From Pseudonocardia halophobica (GTDB taxonomy: Bacteria > Actinomycetota > Actinomycetes > Mycobacteriales > Pseudonocardiaceae), in NCBI RefSeq assembly GCF_027922425.1, contig NZ_BSFQ01000006.1:172003-236002 (forward strand): a DNA stretch of 64,000 bases, read 5' to 3'. Every line of letters starts with the position of its first letter. Position 1 is the stretch's first letter. The position numbers and the translations under genes are program-made. The notes beneath the pieces are model-generated. The model had not been told where the DNA came from and did not search any database. It was given only the letters and a program-made list of their open reading frames with translations. This document shows, one piece after another, positions 45,750-54,796 of this stretch.

Positions 45750-46120
45750 CAGTTCGTCTCCCCGGCGAAATACTTGGCCGCCTGGCGAAGAATCTCCCGC
45801 TCGGTCTCGAGCTTGGTCTTCTCCGCCCGCAACGCGGTGTTCTCGGCCTCGAGGCGGGCCAGGCGCTGCTCGGGCGTCTCATCCGCCTCGGACACGGCAC
45901 CGGAATTCTGGCGCGGCGCACGCACCGAACGCGCGCTTCGGCTGCGGGTCCCGTCGGGGGCGGTGCGCGTGCCGGTGCCGAGGTTGTCGAGCCACAACGC
46001 CAGCGTGGTCCGCTCGACTCCCAGGTCGGCGGCGATGCCCTTCACCGTCGCCCCGGGCGTGGACTCGTACAGCTCGACGGCCTGCCGACGGAACTCGTCG
46101 GAGTAGTTCTTGCGGGCCAT
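45746..46120 (-). CDS. IS3-family transposase OrfA
   Basis: 124 residues: helix-turn-helix (YSDEFRRQAVELYESTPGAT...GIAADLGVERTTLALWL) plus a leucine-zipper helix (RLARLEAENTALRAEKTKLE). Binds IS ends as partner of OrfB. Confidence 0.93.
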   Translation of the reverse strand: MARKNYSDEFRRQAVELYESTPGATVKGIAADLGVERTTLALWLDNLGTGTRTAPDGTRSRSARSVRAPRQNSGAVSEADETPEQRLARLEAENTALRAEKTKLETEREILRQAAKYFAGETNW

Positions 46121-47202
46121 GGTCAGACATCATCTCGCTTCCCCCGACGGTGCGGGGATCAGCGTGTCCACGAAACGGGGTCAGGGCCCAGTCGCTGCTC
46201 GGCGTGCTTCAGCCGGGTGAGCTGGTGGTGGGGAAGTCGACGGTGCCTGTGGGCACCGCCGCGAGGCTTGCGGAACTCGTGGTCGAGAAGGTGCCCGGCG
46301 CGGCTCTGGCATGGAATCCCGAGTTCCTGCGCGAGGGGTTCGCGGTGCAGGACACGCTGCACCCGGACCGGCTGGTGTACGGCATCCCGCAGGACGAGAC
46401 CGGCCCGACCGCGGAGGCGCTGCTCGACGAGGTCTACGCGCCGATTGTCGCGGCGGGGACGCCCAAGGTCGTGACTGACTATGCCACCGCGGAGATGGTG
46501 AAGACGGCAGCCAATTCGTTCCTTGCCACGAAGATCTCCTTCATCAACGCGATGGCCGAGCTGTGCGAGGCGACCGGGGCGGACGTCAAGCAGCTTGCCG
46601 ACGCGATCGGCTACGACGACCGGATCGGCCGCAAGTTCCTCAACGCCGGCTTGGGGTTCGGCGGCGGCTGCCTGCCCAAGGACATCCGTGCCTTCATGGC
46701 GCGGACCGGTGAGCTCGGCGCGGACCAGGCGCTGACGTTCCTGCGGGAGGTGGACAACATCAACATGCGTCGGCGGATCCGGATGGTGGAGCTGGCGCGT
46801 GAGGTGCTCGACGGTTCGCTACTCGGCAAACGGGTGGCGGTGCTCGGGGCGGCGTTCAAGCCGGAGAGCGACGACATCCGGGACTCGCCGGCGCTAAACG
46901 TCGCCGCGCAGTTGCAGCTTCAGGGCGCGAACGTCGTGCTGACCGATCCGGCTGCTATCGAGAACTGCAAGAAGCAGTGGCCGCAGATCGACTACGCCGA
47001 CACCCCGGAGGAAGCGGCCAAGGGCGCTGACGCGGTGCTGCTGCTGACCGAGTGGAAGCAGTTCCGCGAGCTGGACCCGGTGGCGTTCGGCAAGGTCGTC
47101 AGGCAGAAGCGGGTGCTCGACGGGCGCAACGCGCTCGACCGCGACAAGTGGGAAGCCGCGGGGTGGAGCTACCGGGCCCTCGGTCGTCGCCACTCGTCCT
47201 GA

Positions 47203-47405
47203 GGGGCTATGGGTCGTCGTGAGGGCTCCTCACGCTACGCACGGAGGTCGAGCAGACGGCGGTCGTGCCGGGGCCGGATGACGAGCCGTCGGACTCGGGC
47301 AAGGGTGAGATCTACGTACAGACCCGTGTCACTGGCGGACGCGATGCTGAGGCACGGGTCGTGCGGGCGCGCGGTCCGAGGGTTGAGTCAGATGCGGAGT
47401 GACGA
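47203..47405 (+). other. short region with a possible 3' gene remnant
   Basis: From ~47262 to a TGA at 47400-47402 an open plus frame reads TAVVPGPDDEPSDSGKGEIY and ends VESDAE. It has protein-like composition but no start codon with an RBS, so it may be the tail of a lost gene. No family recognised; chance cannot be excluded. Confidence 0.2.
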
Positions 47406-47648
47406 ATGCGGAGAAGTGTGCAGGCCGGGCTGATCCTTTCGGCGATCTTCACGTCGACGATCGGTACGACGGCGGTCGCAGCCGCCGCCGTTCCAGCGGC
47501 AGCCGGCGACCACAACTGCGCCGGCGCGGCGGTGAGCTCCATGGCCGGGCCCGGCTTCGGCAGCGGGGTCTCCTCGCTCGCGCACCAGCAGCTCGTCGAC
47601 AACATCGGCCTGGCCGACTGCCGGCAACCGCCCCGCCAGAACCCGTAG
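47406..47648 (+). CDS. small secreted protein
   Basis: 80 residues, ATG at 47406. A basic start and hydrophobic core (AGLILSAIFTSTIGTTAVAAAA) form a signal peptide. The ~50-residue mature part is Gly/Ser-rich with two cysteines (HNCAG, LADCRQ) that could form a disulphide. No homologous family recognised. Confidence 0.5.
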   Translation: MRRSVQAGLILSAIFTSTIGTTAVAAAAVPAAAGDHNCAGAAVSSMAGPGFGSGVSSLAHQQLVDNIGLADCRQPPRQNP

Positions 47649-47774
47649 CAGGGCGATCGCCACCCGCTCGCGTCACTCACAGCAGCGGCGCTCAGGGCGG
47701 GACTTCTCGAGTGCGTCGGTCGTCGGCGGACGGGTGGGTGGCGCTGCGCCGAGGGCTGAGCCAGAGCTTGATTC

Positions 47775-47790
47775 TCGAACATGTGTTCGA
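47775..47790 (+). promoter_or_regulatory. LexA (SOS) box
   Basis: TCGAACATGTGTTCGA matches the actinobacterial LexA consensus TCGAAC-N4-GTTCGA exactly, with perfect half-sites. It ends 12 bp before the GTG of the HNH gene, overlapping the likely promoter/5' leader, so LexA would repress this gene until DNA damage. Confidence 0.85.
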
Positions 47791-47802
47791 TACACTTTGG
47801 AC

Positions 47803-49134
47803 GTGACCGGCTGGGCGGAGATGGCGCACGAGGAGCTCCTCGCGGCCGTCGCCGATGCCCAGCTGGCGCGGAACGCGATCGACGCGCGGATGCTCGCGGC
47901 GGTGGCCGAGCTGGAGTCGCGCGGGCTGGCTCCCGAACACGGGTACCGGGACACGGCGGACATGCTGCAGTCGGTGCAGCGGGTGCCCGTAGCCGTGGCC
48001 AGGGCGCGGGTCCGGGCGGCGCGGGCGGTGGTGCCGGAGCGGTCGTTGCTGGGAGAGGAGCTACCGGCCGAGCTGCCGTCGACGGCGCTCGGGCTCGCCG
48101 CCGCGGAGATCTCGTTCGAGCACGTGCGGGTGATTCAGCAGACGATCGCCGCGCTGCCCGCGCATCTCGAGGCCGACCACCGCAAGCCACTGGAGCGGGA
48201 CCTCGCCGAGCTGGGGCGCACCCTCGACCCGGAGGCGTTGCGGCGGGCGGGGAAGCACGCGTTGGCACTGCTCGACCCGGACGGGCCCCGGCCGCGGGAC
48301 GGCGCGCCGGCGCGGACTCGGCTTCGGTTCATGCCGCGCGGGGAGGGGTTCGAGGCGCGCGGCTGGTTCGACCGGGAGTCCGCGGCGGTTGTTCGCACGG
48401 CGCTGTCTCCGCTGTCTGAGCTGGTGCCCGAGCACGGCCCGGGCGAGTGCGAGGAGACCGGATGCGAGCACCTGCCGGGCGAGCGGAGGCCGGATCCCCG
48501 GTCGATCGCCGAGCGGGAGGGCGACGCGCTGGTCGAGCTGTGCCGCCGGATGCTCGACTCCGGGGCCCTGCCGATCGACGGCGGCGCGCGGCCGCAGGTC
48601 ACGGTGACGATTCCGCTGACGGAGCTTCGGGGCTCCGGTGCCGGCTTGCTGAGCTTTGGGGACGGCACACTGGCCTCGGCGATCAAGGCGGAGGACGCGC
48701 GGCGGTGGGCCTGCGACGCGGCGATCGTGCCGATCGTGCTGGGGTCGCGGGGTGAACCGCTCGACGTCGGGCGGCGCTCTCGGCTGGTGACCCCGGCCTT
48801 GCGGCGGGCGTTGGAGCAGCGCGACGGAGGTTGTGCTCAGCCGGGCTGCTCCATCCCGGCCCAGTGGACGGCGGCGCACCACATCGAACACTGGTCGAAG
48901 GGCGGCTCCACCTGCCTGGAGAACCTGGTGCTCCTATGTCCGAGGCATCATCGCCTCGTCCATCGCGGCGAATGGACGATCATGATGGAGGACGGGCTCC
49001 CCGTCTTCCACCCGCCCTGGTGGGCAGGAGGAAGACCCAGCCGAAATCTGTTGCACCGGCCCGACCTGATCGGGCGGGTGGACGAGCCTGCGTTGCCCTC
49101 GCGCGGGGAGCGCGCGCTCGCGCTGCTCGACTGA
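47803..49134 (+). CDS. DUF222/13E12-repeat-like HNH endonuclease
   Basis: 443 residues from the GTG at 47803 (VTGWAEMAHEELLAAVADAQ); the frame is open further upstream but across the LexA box. The helical DUF222 region spans ~1-300 (ARMLAAVAELESRG, PVAVARARVRAARAV, LGLAAAEISFEHVRVIQQTI). The C-terminal HNH nuclease at ~335-385 contains RDGGCAQPGCSIPAQWTAAH, HIEHWSKGGSTCLENLVLLC and PRHHRLVH, with zinc-binding cysteines and catalytic His. Homologues in mycobacteria (13E12 family) are known LexA-regulated genes and integration sites for mobile DNA. Confidence 0.9.
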   Translation: MTGWAEMAHEELLAAVADAQLARNAIDARMLAAVAELESRGLAPEHGYRDTADMLQSVQRVPVAVARARVRAARAVVPERSLLGEELPAELPSTALGLAAAEISFEHVRVIQQTIAALPAHLEADHRKPLERDLAELGRTLDPEALRRAGKHALALLDPDGPRPRDGAPARTRLRFMPRGEGFEARGWFDRESAAVVRTALSPLSELVPEHGPGECEETGCEHLPGERRPDPRSIAEREGDALVELCRRMLDSGALPIDGGARPQVTVTIPLTELRGSGAGLLSFGDGTLASAIKAEDARRWACDAAIVPIVLGSRGEPLDVGRRSRLVTPALRRALEQRDGGCAQPGCSIPAQWTAAHHIEHWSKGGSTCLENLVLLCPRHHRLVHRGEWTIMMEDGLPVFHPPWWAGGRPSRNLLHRPDLIGRVDEPALPSRGERALALLD

Positions 49135-49266
49135 GCACCGCCGCGCTGGATCCGGAGAAGACCAGGTCACCGGATCCCGCCCGTGTCTCCGAGGGGGAAC
49201 AACACCAGCGCGCCCTAGCACTCCACGACGGCTCACCTGGCCGTCGCGTCGAGTGCGGAGGCGCAG

Positions 49267-49806
49267 ATGGCCCACCCCTCTGAGTCCTGCCGGCCCGTCC
49301 CCAGCCGTCCCCGTGACCTGCGGCGGCTCGAGCCCGAACGTCGGCTTCGCTTCGCGCCCGGCGCCACCCTCGCCCGCTGGTGGCGCGAGCTGACTCTGCT
49401 CGGCGGGCTCGGCGTGCTCTGGTCCGAGTTCGGGTGGGTCGCGCCAGTCACCACCGTCGGAACAGTCGCGCTGTCCTTGCTGTTTGGGCCCGCGCGAGAA
49501 CGGGTGGCGGGGGAGGTGCTCGCGCTCGTCGTGCTGCACCGGGTGCGTGTCGGGTGCGTGTGGGCCGGGTTGGAGAACCGGTCCGGCAACCTCCCGCTGC
49601 TGGTCAATGCCCGGCCGTGTGGCGAGGCCGTCGTCGTCACCGCGTTCTGTCGTCTGGGTACCAGGCGTGAGGACTTCGCCGCCGCGGCCGAGGTGATTGC
49701 GGAGGCGTGCGGGGCGCTGCGGGTGATTGTGGCGCGCGACTCGCCGCGGCGGGAGCGGATGCTGATCGTGGTCGTGCGACCGCGGTGGGGGTGGCCAGGG
49801 AGGTAG
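49267..49806 (+). CDS. membrane protein of unknown function
   Basis: 179 residues, ATG at 49267. A basic N-terminus, two hydrophobic segments (LTLLGGLGVLWSEFGWVAPV and VTTVGTVALSLLFGP), then a cytoplasmic alpha/beta region (AVVVTAFCRLGTRREDFAAA, LRVIVARDSPRRERMLIVVV). The layout resembles small membrane proteins encoded next to Tra translocases in actinobacterial integrative elements, but no Tra gene is present. Function unknown. Confidence 0.6.
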   Translation: MAHPSESCRPVPSRPRDLRRLEPERRLRFAPGATLARWWRELTLLGGLGVLWSEFGWVAPVTTVGTVALSLLFGPARERVAGEVLALVVLHRVRVGCVWAGLENRSGNLPLLVNARPCGEAVVVTAFCRLGTRREDFAAAAEVIAEACGALRVIVARDSPRRERMLIVVVRPRWGWPGR

Positions 49807-49974
49807 GTGTCGGGTGATCGCCCGACACCGCACGCGTCGGACGTCTGCCCACACTTTTCTGCGGATCGCGAGGGGACCGGGTCCTCCGCGCCCGTAGGAC
49901 GGAGTGCGCGGCAAGGCGAAAGGTCGGCGCGGGCGACGCGGTGGACGCCCCCGGACACCTGCGGGGAGGCGTCC

Positions 49975-50668
49975 GTGAACGTGCACGAGCGGAAGCAGGA
50001 ACCGGATCAGTGGTGCCGATGCCTCCTGTGTCGCATCGGCGACGAGGAGGCGGTCGCGGTGCTGCGGGGGTGCGGGGCGAGCGGGCCGGGCTGGGACGGG
50101 GTGGCCGAGCACCTCGCCCGCTACGCCCTGGCCACCATGCACCAGCAGTTCCTGCGGCACACGCTGGTCACGGAGGCCAACGTCCACCGCAGGCGAGCCG
50201 GGCTGCACCCGTTGTGGCTCACACCGGAGGACGGGGAGATGCTCCGCACCGACGGCGCCCAGCGGAGCGAGCTGTTCGACGCCACCGTGGCGCACGCGTT
50301 GGCCCGCTTCAAGCGGCACGACGTCGTCGGCGGGCGGTGGCGGCCCGGCGGGCGGGCCGTGCCCGGCTACCTCGTCACCCGCTGCTACTTCGTCCTCGGG
50401 GAGCAGCTCACGGCCTGGCGCCCCGGGCGCGACCGGGCCGCGCTGACCCTGGCCGCCGAGGTGCAGAAGGCCCGCGAGCAGGCCCGGCTCGCCGAGGTCG
50501 ATCTCGTCGACGCCCTTCGCGACCAGCCCACCGGCCGTCTCGACCCGCTTCTGCGCACCATGCCGGACACCCTGCGCGCCGCCGTCGACCACCGGCTCGC
50601 CCACGACGGAGCCGGCTGGGCCGACGCGGCACGCGCACTGCAGGTCAGCCCCAAGGTCAGCAGCGCGC
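49975..50668 (+). pseudogene. sigma-like helical protein, 3' end lost at an inversion
   Basis: GTG at 49975. About 225 residues read as a helical protein (YALATMHQQFLRHTLVTEAN, GYLVTRCYFVLGEQLTAW) with a region-4-like end (HDGAGWADAARALQVSPK). In actinobacteria proteins of this kind precede NB-ARC-TPR genes. The coding signal stops abruptly at ~50660, where the next ~790 bp code on the opposite strand. The expected C-terminal recognition helix is missing, so the gene is truncated. Confidence 0.55.
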
Positions 50669-51460
50669 CGAGCTCGCGCTGCCAGCGCGACGACGGCCTG
50701 GGCGTGCGACCGGGCCGGCGCGTTCCGGCGTGCCAGCTCCGCGAACCCGTGGTGCAGCTGGACCACCGTGGTGCCGTCGGCCGCCTCACGACGGTCGAGC
50801 AGCCCCACCCGCACGAGCGCGTCGAGCGCCTCGGGGTCCTCGGGTACGACAGCGGCGGGCAGGGGCTCGTCCGGGTGGAACCGGGCGAGCACCCCGAGCA
50901 GGCCCTCGGCCCGGTCCCGGAGTTCGCCCGGCACCGCGTCGAGGCAGACCTCGAAGGTGGCCGCGACGGCGTCGCCGCCCGGCAGTGCACTCGGGTCCAG
51001 GTCCGCGAGCATCTCCTCCAACCGCGCGGTGCCACCCGACGCCGCGGCCTCCCCGGCACCCCGCAGGGCCAGCGGCAGGCCCCCGAGCAGCGAGGACAAC
51101 CGCTGCGCCGGCTCCGCCCAACCGCTGCGGGCGGGCGTGGGAAGCCGGTCGAGGACGATCCTCGCCCCCGACTGCGGGTCGAGCCCCCGCACACGATGGA
51201 CGACGGCGGTCCAGAGCGCCTCGGCCCGCACAGCCGGGTCGACGGGCCGCAGGGCGAGGTCGAGCCGGCGGGTGGGCGCGCCGAGGAGGCGGGCGACCCG
51301 GCGCAGCCCGTCGCAGACGTCGTCGAGGTCGTGGGCGGTCACGCAGATCGCGCGGTTGCGCCCGCCGAGGTGTGCGGCCACCGCGCGGGCCGTGGTCGTC
51401 TTGCCGAGCCCCGCCTCCCCGACCAGCACGAGCGCAGGCCCGCCGAGCGGCCATGCCTGC
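50660..51460 (-). pseudogene. NB-ARC-type STAND ATPase segment in inverted orientation
   Basis: Only the minus strand codes here: P-loop VLVGEAGLGKTTTARAVA, SGARIVLDRLPTPARSG, a GLPLAL-type motif (LSSLLGGLPLALRGAGE) and a winged-helix part (ALDALVRVGLLDRREAADGT...LHHGFAELARRN). There is no start codon and no TPR part on this strand; both flanks code on the plus strand for the parts expected before and after it. It is therefore the ATPase domain of the flanking gene, turned around. Confidence 0.7.
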
Positions 51461-53123
51461 GCGACCAGTACCTCCTCGGCTGGGTCCTCGCGGAGCAGCG
51501 CGAGCTCGACGCGGCCGCGCGCCGGCTGATCGGGGTGCTCGTGGAGCGGACCGAGCTGCTCGGCCCCCTCCACCGCGAGACCCTGGCGACTCGGCATCGG
51601 CTGGCCTGGGTGACGGGGATGGCCGGCAACCCGGTCGAGGCGGAGGAGGAGCTGCGCGCGCTCGTGCGGCTACGGGAGGAGCTGCACGGCACCCGCGCGC
51701 ACCTCGACGTGCACAACTCGCGTTACCGGCTCGGCTGCCTGCTGGCGCAGGACGCGTTCGGCAAGGAGGGGCTGGACGAGGCCCGGGAGCTGTTCGCCTC
51801 GCTCTGCGAGGAGTTGGAGCCCCTTGGCGCGACGCATTCGATGACGTTGATGGTCCGGGTCCGGCAGGCCTGGGTCGCGATGCGGCAGCTGCGCTTCGAC
51901 GACGCCGTCGACGCCTACTCCGACCTCCTCGCCGACCAGGAGAAGGTGCTCGGCGTCGACCACGCCCGCACGCTGCGCACCCGCCACACGCTCGCCCGGC
52001 TCACCCTGGCGCTCGGCGACGCGCGCAAGGCCGAGGAGGACCTGCGGGGGTGGTGCGGAGTCGGCGGGAGGTGCTGGGGTCCAGCCATCCGCACACGATG
52101 GATAGCCGTTCCTACCGGGCGTGGGCGTTGCTGCGCAGCGGGCGGGTGCAGGCGGCAGACCGGGAGCTGCAGGCGTTGCTGGCCGATCGACGGCGGGTGC
52201 TGGGCGACGATCACCTGGCTACCCTGACGACGCGTTACTACCTGGCTAGGGTCGTGACCCGGCGGGGGCGGCTCGCCGACGCCCGGGCCCGGTTCTCGCG
52301 CTTGGCTCCGCACGCCGCAATGCTGCTCGGCGACGAGGACCGGCTGGTGCTGGAGATTCGGCACGGGGCTGCCGTCGTCGAGGCGCTGTCCGGACGTCTG
52401 GCGGCGGCGGAGGCGGCGTTGGAGGAGATCCACGCCGTGCGGAACCGGGTGTACGGGCCTGGTGATCCGGACACTCTTGCGACGCGCGAGCAGCTGGTGT
52501 GGGTCGTCGGAACCGCAGGGCGGGTGTCCACGGCCCTCGCGGAGAGTTCACGGGTTCTGCAGGACACCGTCCGGGTGCTGGGGGAGCACCATCCCCACTC
52601 CCTCGCCGCGCTCTACCGACGGATCTGGGTGCTCGGGCTCGCCGGCCGCCGGGCGGAGGCGTTCGATCTGCTGCCGCGCTTCGAGGCGCTGACCCGGGAG
52701 GTCGGCGCCGACGAGCTCCGCTGCGCCTCGCTGACCGCCTGGCTGCTGCGGCTCGACGGCAGGCTCGACTCGGCTGCGCGCGCCTCGGCTGCCGCAGTGG
52801 ATCTGCACACCGAGGTGCTGGGGCCGCACGAGGTGGAGACCATGCGGAGCCTCGACGCCCTCGGGCTGGTCCACCTCCTTCAGGGGCGACTCCCCGCCGC
52901 CGAGACGATCTTCCGGGACGTCCTCGACCGGCGGATTCGGGAGCTGGGGGAGGAGCACCTCGACACCCTCGTCGCCCGGATGCACCTTGCCGGGGTGTTG
53001 ATGCGCCGCGGTCACTTTTCAGCGGCTGCTCGCGAGCTCGCGCTGATGCGGGACGGGGTGCGGGGGGTGGACCCGGAACACCCGCTCGTCAGGAGGCTGC
53101 CGGACGTGGGGTGGGGGAGGTGA
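51456..53123 (+). pseudogene. TPR-repeat C-terminal part of the NB-ARC-TPR gene
   Basis: TPR repeats of the AfsR/'LGxxHPxTLxTR' type: LLGWVLAEQRELDAAARRLI, LLGPLHRETLATRHRLAWV, VLGVDHARTLRTRHTLARL, then SSHPHTMDSRSYRAWALLRS, VLGDDHLATLTTRYYLAR and more. At ~52046 one base is missing from a G-run (five instead of six), shifting the frame; the repeats continue to 53123 in the new frame. There is no start codon of its own. Original role: ligand-sensing repeat arm of a STAND regulator. Confidence 0.75.
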
Positions 53124-53219
53124 GATCCTCCAACACGCAAGGTGCCGTAACGCCACGGATACGCAGGGCGACCACTTCCTCACCTCGGGCGCTCCCCGTT
53201 CCCCGAGGTGGGGGTCTCC

Positions 53220-53666
53220 ATGCGCGTCGTCATTCTCACCGTGATCAGCAGCGCAGTTTTCCTCTGCGCAGGGTGCGGGCCCGCTGCCGAAGCGGACTCC
53301 CGTGGTTCGTTCCATCCTGCGGTGACGCCGACGCCACCGTCCTCCTCGACAGGTAGCGTTTCGCCCGAGTCCGACCAGCCGACCGTGACACGAGAGGAGA
53401 CACGGGCGCCGGCTGCGAACGGCCGGACCCACGCTGCTCAGCCTCCGACCACACCGGCTGTTGCTACTACGGCTGCAGCGACGTCTACCGCCGTGACACC
53501 CGAGACCGTTCCCGTCGTGCCTGTCCAACTGCCGGCGCCGATAGCTCGTAGAGACTGCCCGTCCGAGCCGTGCACGACGACTGCAAGGACCACGCCGCCA
53601 CCTACGCAAACCACCGCTCCACCAACATCGAAGGCTTATGTACCGCCCTCGGGTGGCGGCACGTGA
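53220..53666 (+). CDS. Thr/Pro-rich lipoprotein
   Basis: 148 residues, ATG at 53220. Lipobox FLCAGC after MRVVILTVISSAVFL, so it is lipid-anchored outside. The rest is low-complexity Thr/Ser/Pro with one Cys pair (RRDCPSEPCTT). Its stop overlaps the next start (GTGA). Possibly a wall-spanning tether; no family recognised. Confidence 0.65.
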   Translation: MRVVILTVISSAVFLCAGCGPAAEADSRGSFHPAVTPTPPSSSTGSVSPESDQPTVTREETRAPAANGRTHAAQPPTTPAVATTAAATSTAVTPETVPVVPVQLPAPIARRDCPSEPCTTTARTTPPPTQTTAPPTSKAYVPPSGGGT

Positions 53667-54535
53667 GCGAGTCGGCTGTGGCGCGGGCAGCGACTGGCGG
53701 CGGAAGCGCCGCGCGTTTGCAGCTTCTGTCCAGCTTCCTCACACCGCTGACGGTTTTGACCGGTCTCCTCGTCTATGTCGGATGGGTCCGAACCCGCGCC
53801 TTCTATGACTGGTTCGGCGTGAAGTCCGGGCTGCTCGGCTTCAGCCCGCAGGACCTCACACTGCAGAGCGCGGACGTCGGATCCGCGTCCGTGTTCGTCC
53901 TCGCGTTGGTCTGCTGCGCGCTCGTGACCGTCGACTGGGTGATCTCGCTCGTCCTCGCCCGTGAGGAGCTCGGAGTGTGGGGCCGGCGCATACGTCTGGG
54001 CCTAGCCGGTGTTGGAATCGTCCTGGTAGTCGTCGCCCTGCTCACGGCCCGGGCCTACGCCGTCATCGCGGCTGTCCCGCCGATTGCCGGAGCCGGCCTG
54101 CTGGCGCTCGGCGCAACGATGCTGCTGCGCTTCGGCGCCGGCGTGCCCGGACGGCCTGCGCCGCTTCCGCGCGCCGCTGCCGTCGTCGGCGTGCTCGTTC
54201 TGGCCCTGTCCGCGTTCTGGGCGGCCACGACCTACGCACGCACCTTGGGAACAGGTGCGGCCCGCGACCTCGCCGCCGATCCCGGCAGCATGCCTCTGGT
54301 GACGATCTACAGCGAAAAGCCCATCGATCTCAGCGGGGGATCCCTGGTCACCGCAGCGCGGGTACCGAACTCGGACGGAGGTCCTACTTACCGCTACACG
54401 GGTCCGCGGCTGTTGACCTACTCCAACGACCGCTGGTTTCTCGTCACCGATCTCGGCGAAGCAGGTTATCGACCCGCTGTTGTGGTCGTCCACGACGAGG
54501 AGGCAGTGCGCGTCGAGACTCGGGCACCGGCCTGA
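53663..54535 (+). CDS. polytopic membrane protein of unknown function
   Basis: 290 residues from a GTG overlapping the lipoprotein stop. Five or so TM helices (LTPLTVLTGLLVYVGWV, VFVLALVCCALVTVDWVISL, LAGVGIVLVVVALLTARAY, IAGAGLLALGATMLL, AAVVGVLVLALSAFWAA). The exposed C-terminal ~80 residues (MPLVTIYSEKPIDLSGGSL... RYTGPRLLTYSNDRWFLV) look like a small beta domain. No motif recognised; co-transcribed with the lipoprotein. Confidence 0.65.
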   Translation: MSESAVARAATGGGSAARLQLLSSFLTPLTVLTGLLVYVGWVRTRAFYDWFGVKSGLLGFSPQDLTLQSADVGSASVFVLALVCCALVTVDWVISLVLAREELGVWGRRIRLGLAGVGIVLVVVALLTARAYAVIAAVPPIAGAGLLALGATMLLRFGAGVPGRPAPLPRAAAVVGVLVLALSAFWAATTYARTLGTGAARDLAADPGSMPLVTIYSEKPIDLSGGSLVTAARVPNSDGGPTYRYTGPRLLTYSNDRWFLVTDLGEAGYRPAVVVVHDEEAVRVETRAPA

Positions 54536-54796
54536 CGAGCGTCGTGACGTGACGCGACATCCGAACCTGGGCATTGGTCCACTGCGAAGGCGCGGGCACT
54601 CAGCTGCGTGATCGGGCGTGATGCCGAGACCCGTCAAATCTGGTGACGGTGTGTGGTGCATAGCTGAAGGCGCAATACGTACTTCTCCCCGGGTCCCGAC
54701 GCCGCCCCACTTAGGCACCCTCCGTATCAAGCCGTGTACGCCACTTCTCAGGGGTCATGCGGGCGTGATGAGGCCTTCCGAAGATCTGTGGCGGCG
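54536..54796. promoter_or_regulatory. probable promoter region of the vWA-kinase operon
   Basis: 260 bp without a gene. CAATACGTACTTCTCC at ~54673-54688 resembles the CGTACTT half-sites found upstream of the protease-island genes. The region precedes the first gene of the TerY-P-like operon. Confidence 0.4.

Larger units (their letters stand above)
44803..46183 (-). mobile_element. IS3-family insertion sequence (~1.38 kb) inside ugd
   Basis: Terminal repeats start TGACCCCG at the left and CGGGGTCA at the right, with matching GTGGACACG blocks further in. A GGGCC target duplication flanks the element (44798-44802 and 46184-46188). OrfA and OrfB are intact and overlap. It differs in sequence and ends from the IS3 element at 17.9 kb. 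Confidence 0.9.
44486..47202 (+). pseudogene. ugd: UDP-glucose 6-dehydrogenase, interrupted by an IS3-family element
   Basis: The N-terminus MKLSVIGCGYLGAVHAASMA is the NAD-binding fold. At ~44600 one base is missing; the protein continues in another frame as VATGRAPFFEPEFEEL...VEVAVEWA up to 44802. The IS (44803-46183) follows, and from 46189 the same protein resumes: QSLLGVLQPGELVVGKSTVPVGT ... AEMVKTAANSFLATKISFIN ... GLGFGGGCLPKD (catalytic Cys) ... FKPESDDIRDSPA. Excising the IS and one GGGCC restores VEWAQSLLG in frame. UDP-glucuronate supply from this copy is therefore abolished unless the C-terminal part is complemented elsewhere. Confidence 0.92.

Noticed and set aside
49941..51450. 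N-terminal half of a 1060-codon plus-strand frame
   Set aside because: Arg/Pro/Ala-rich nonsense translation in this part; only its 3' end (after ~52046) is real TPR sequence.
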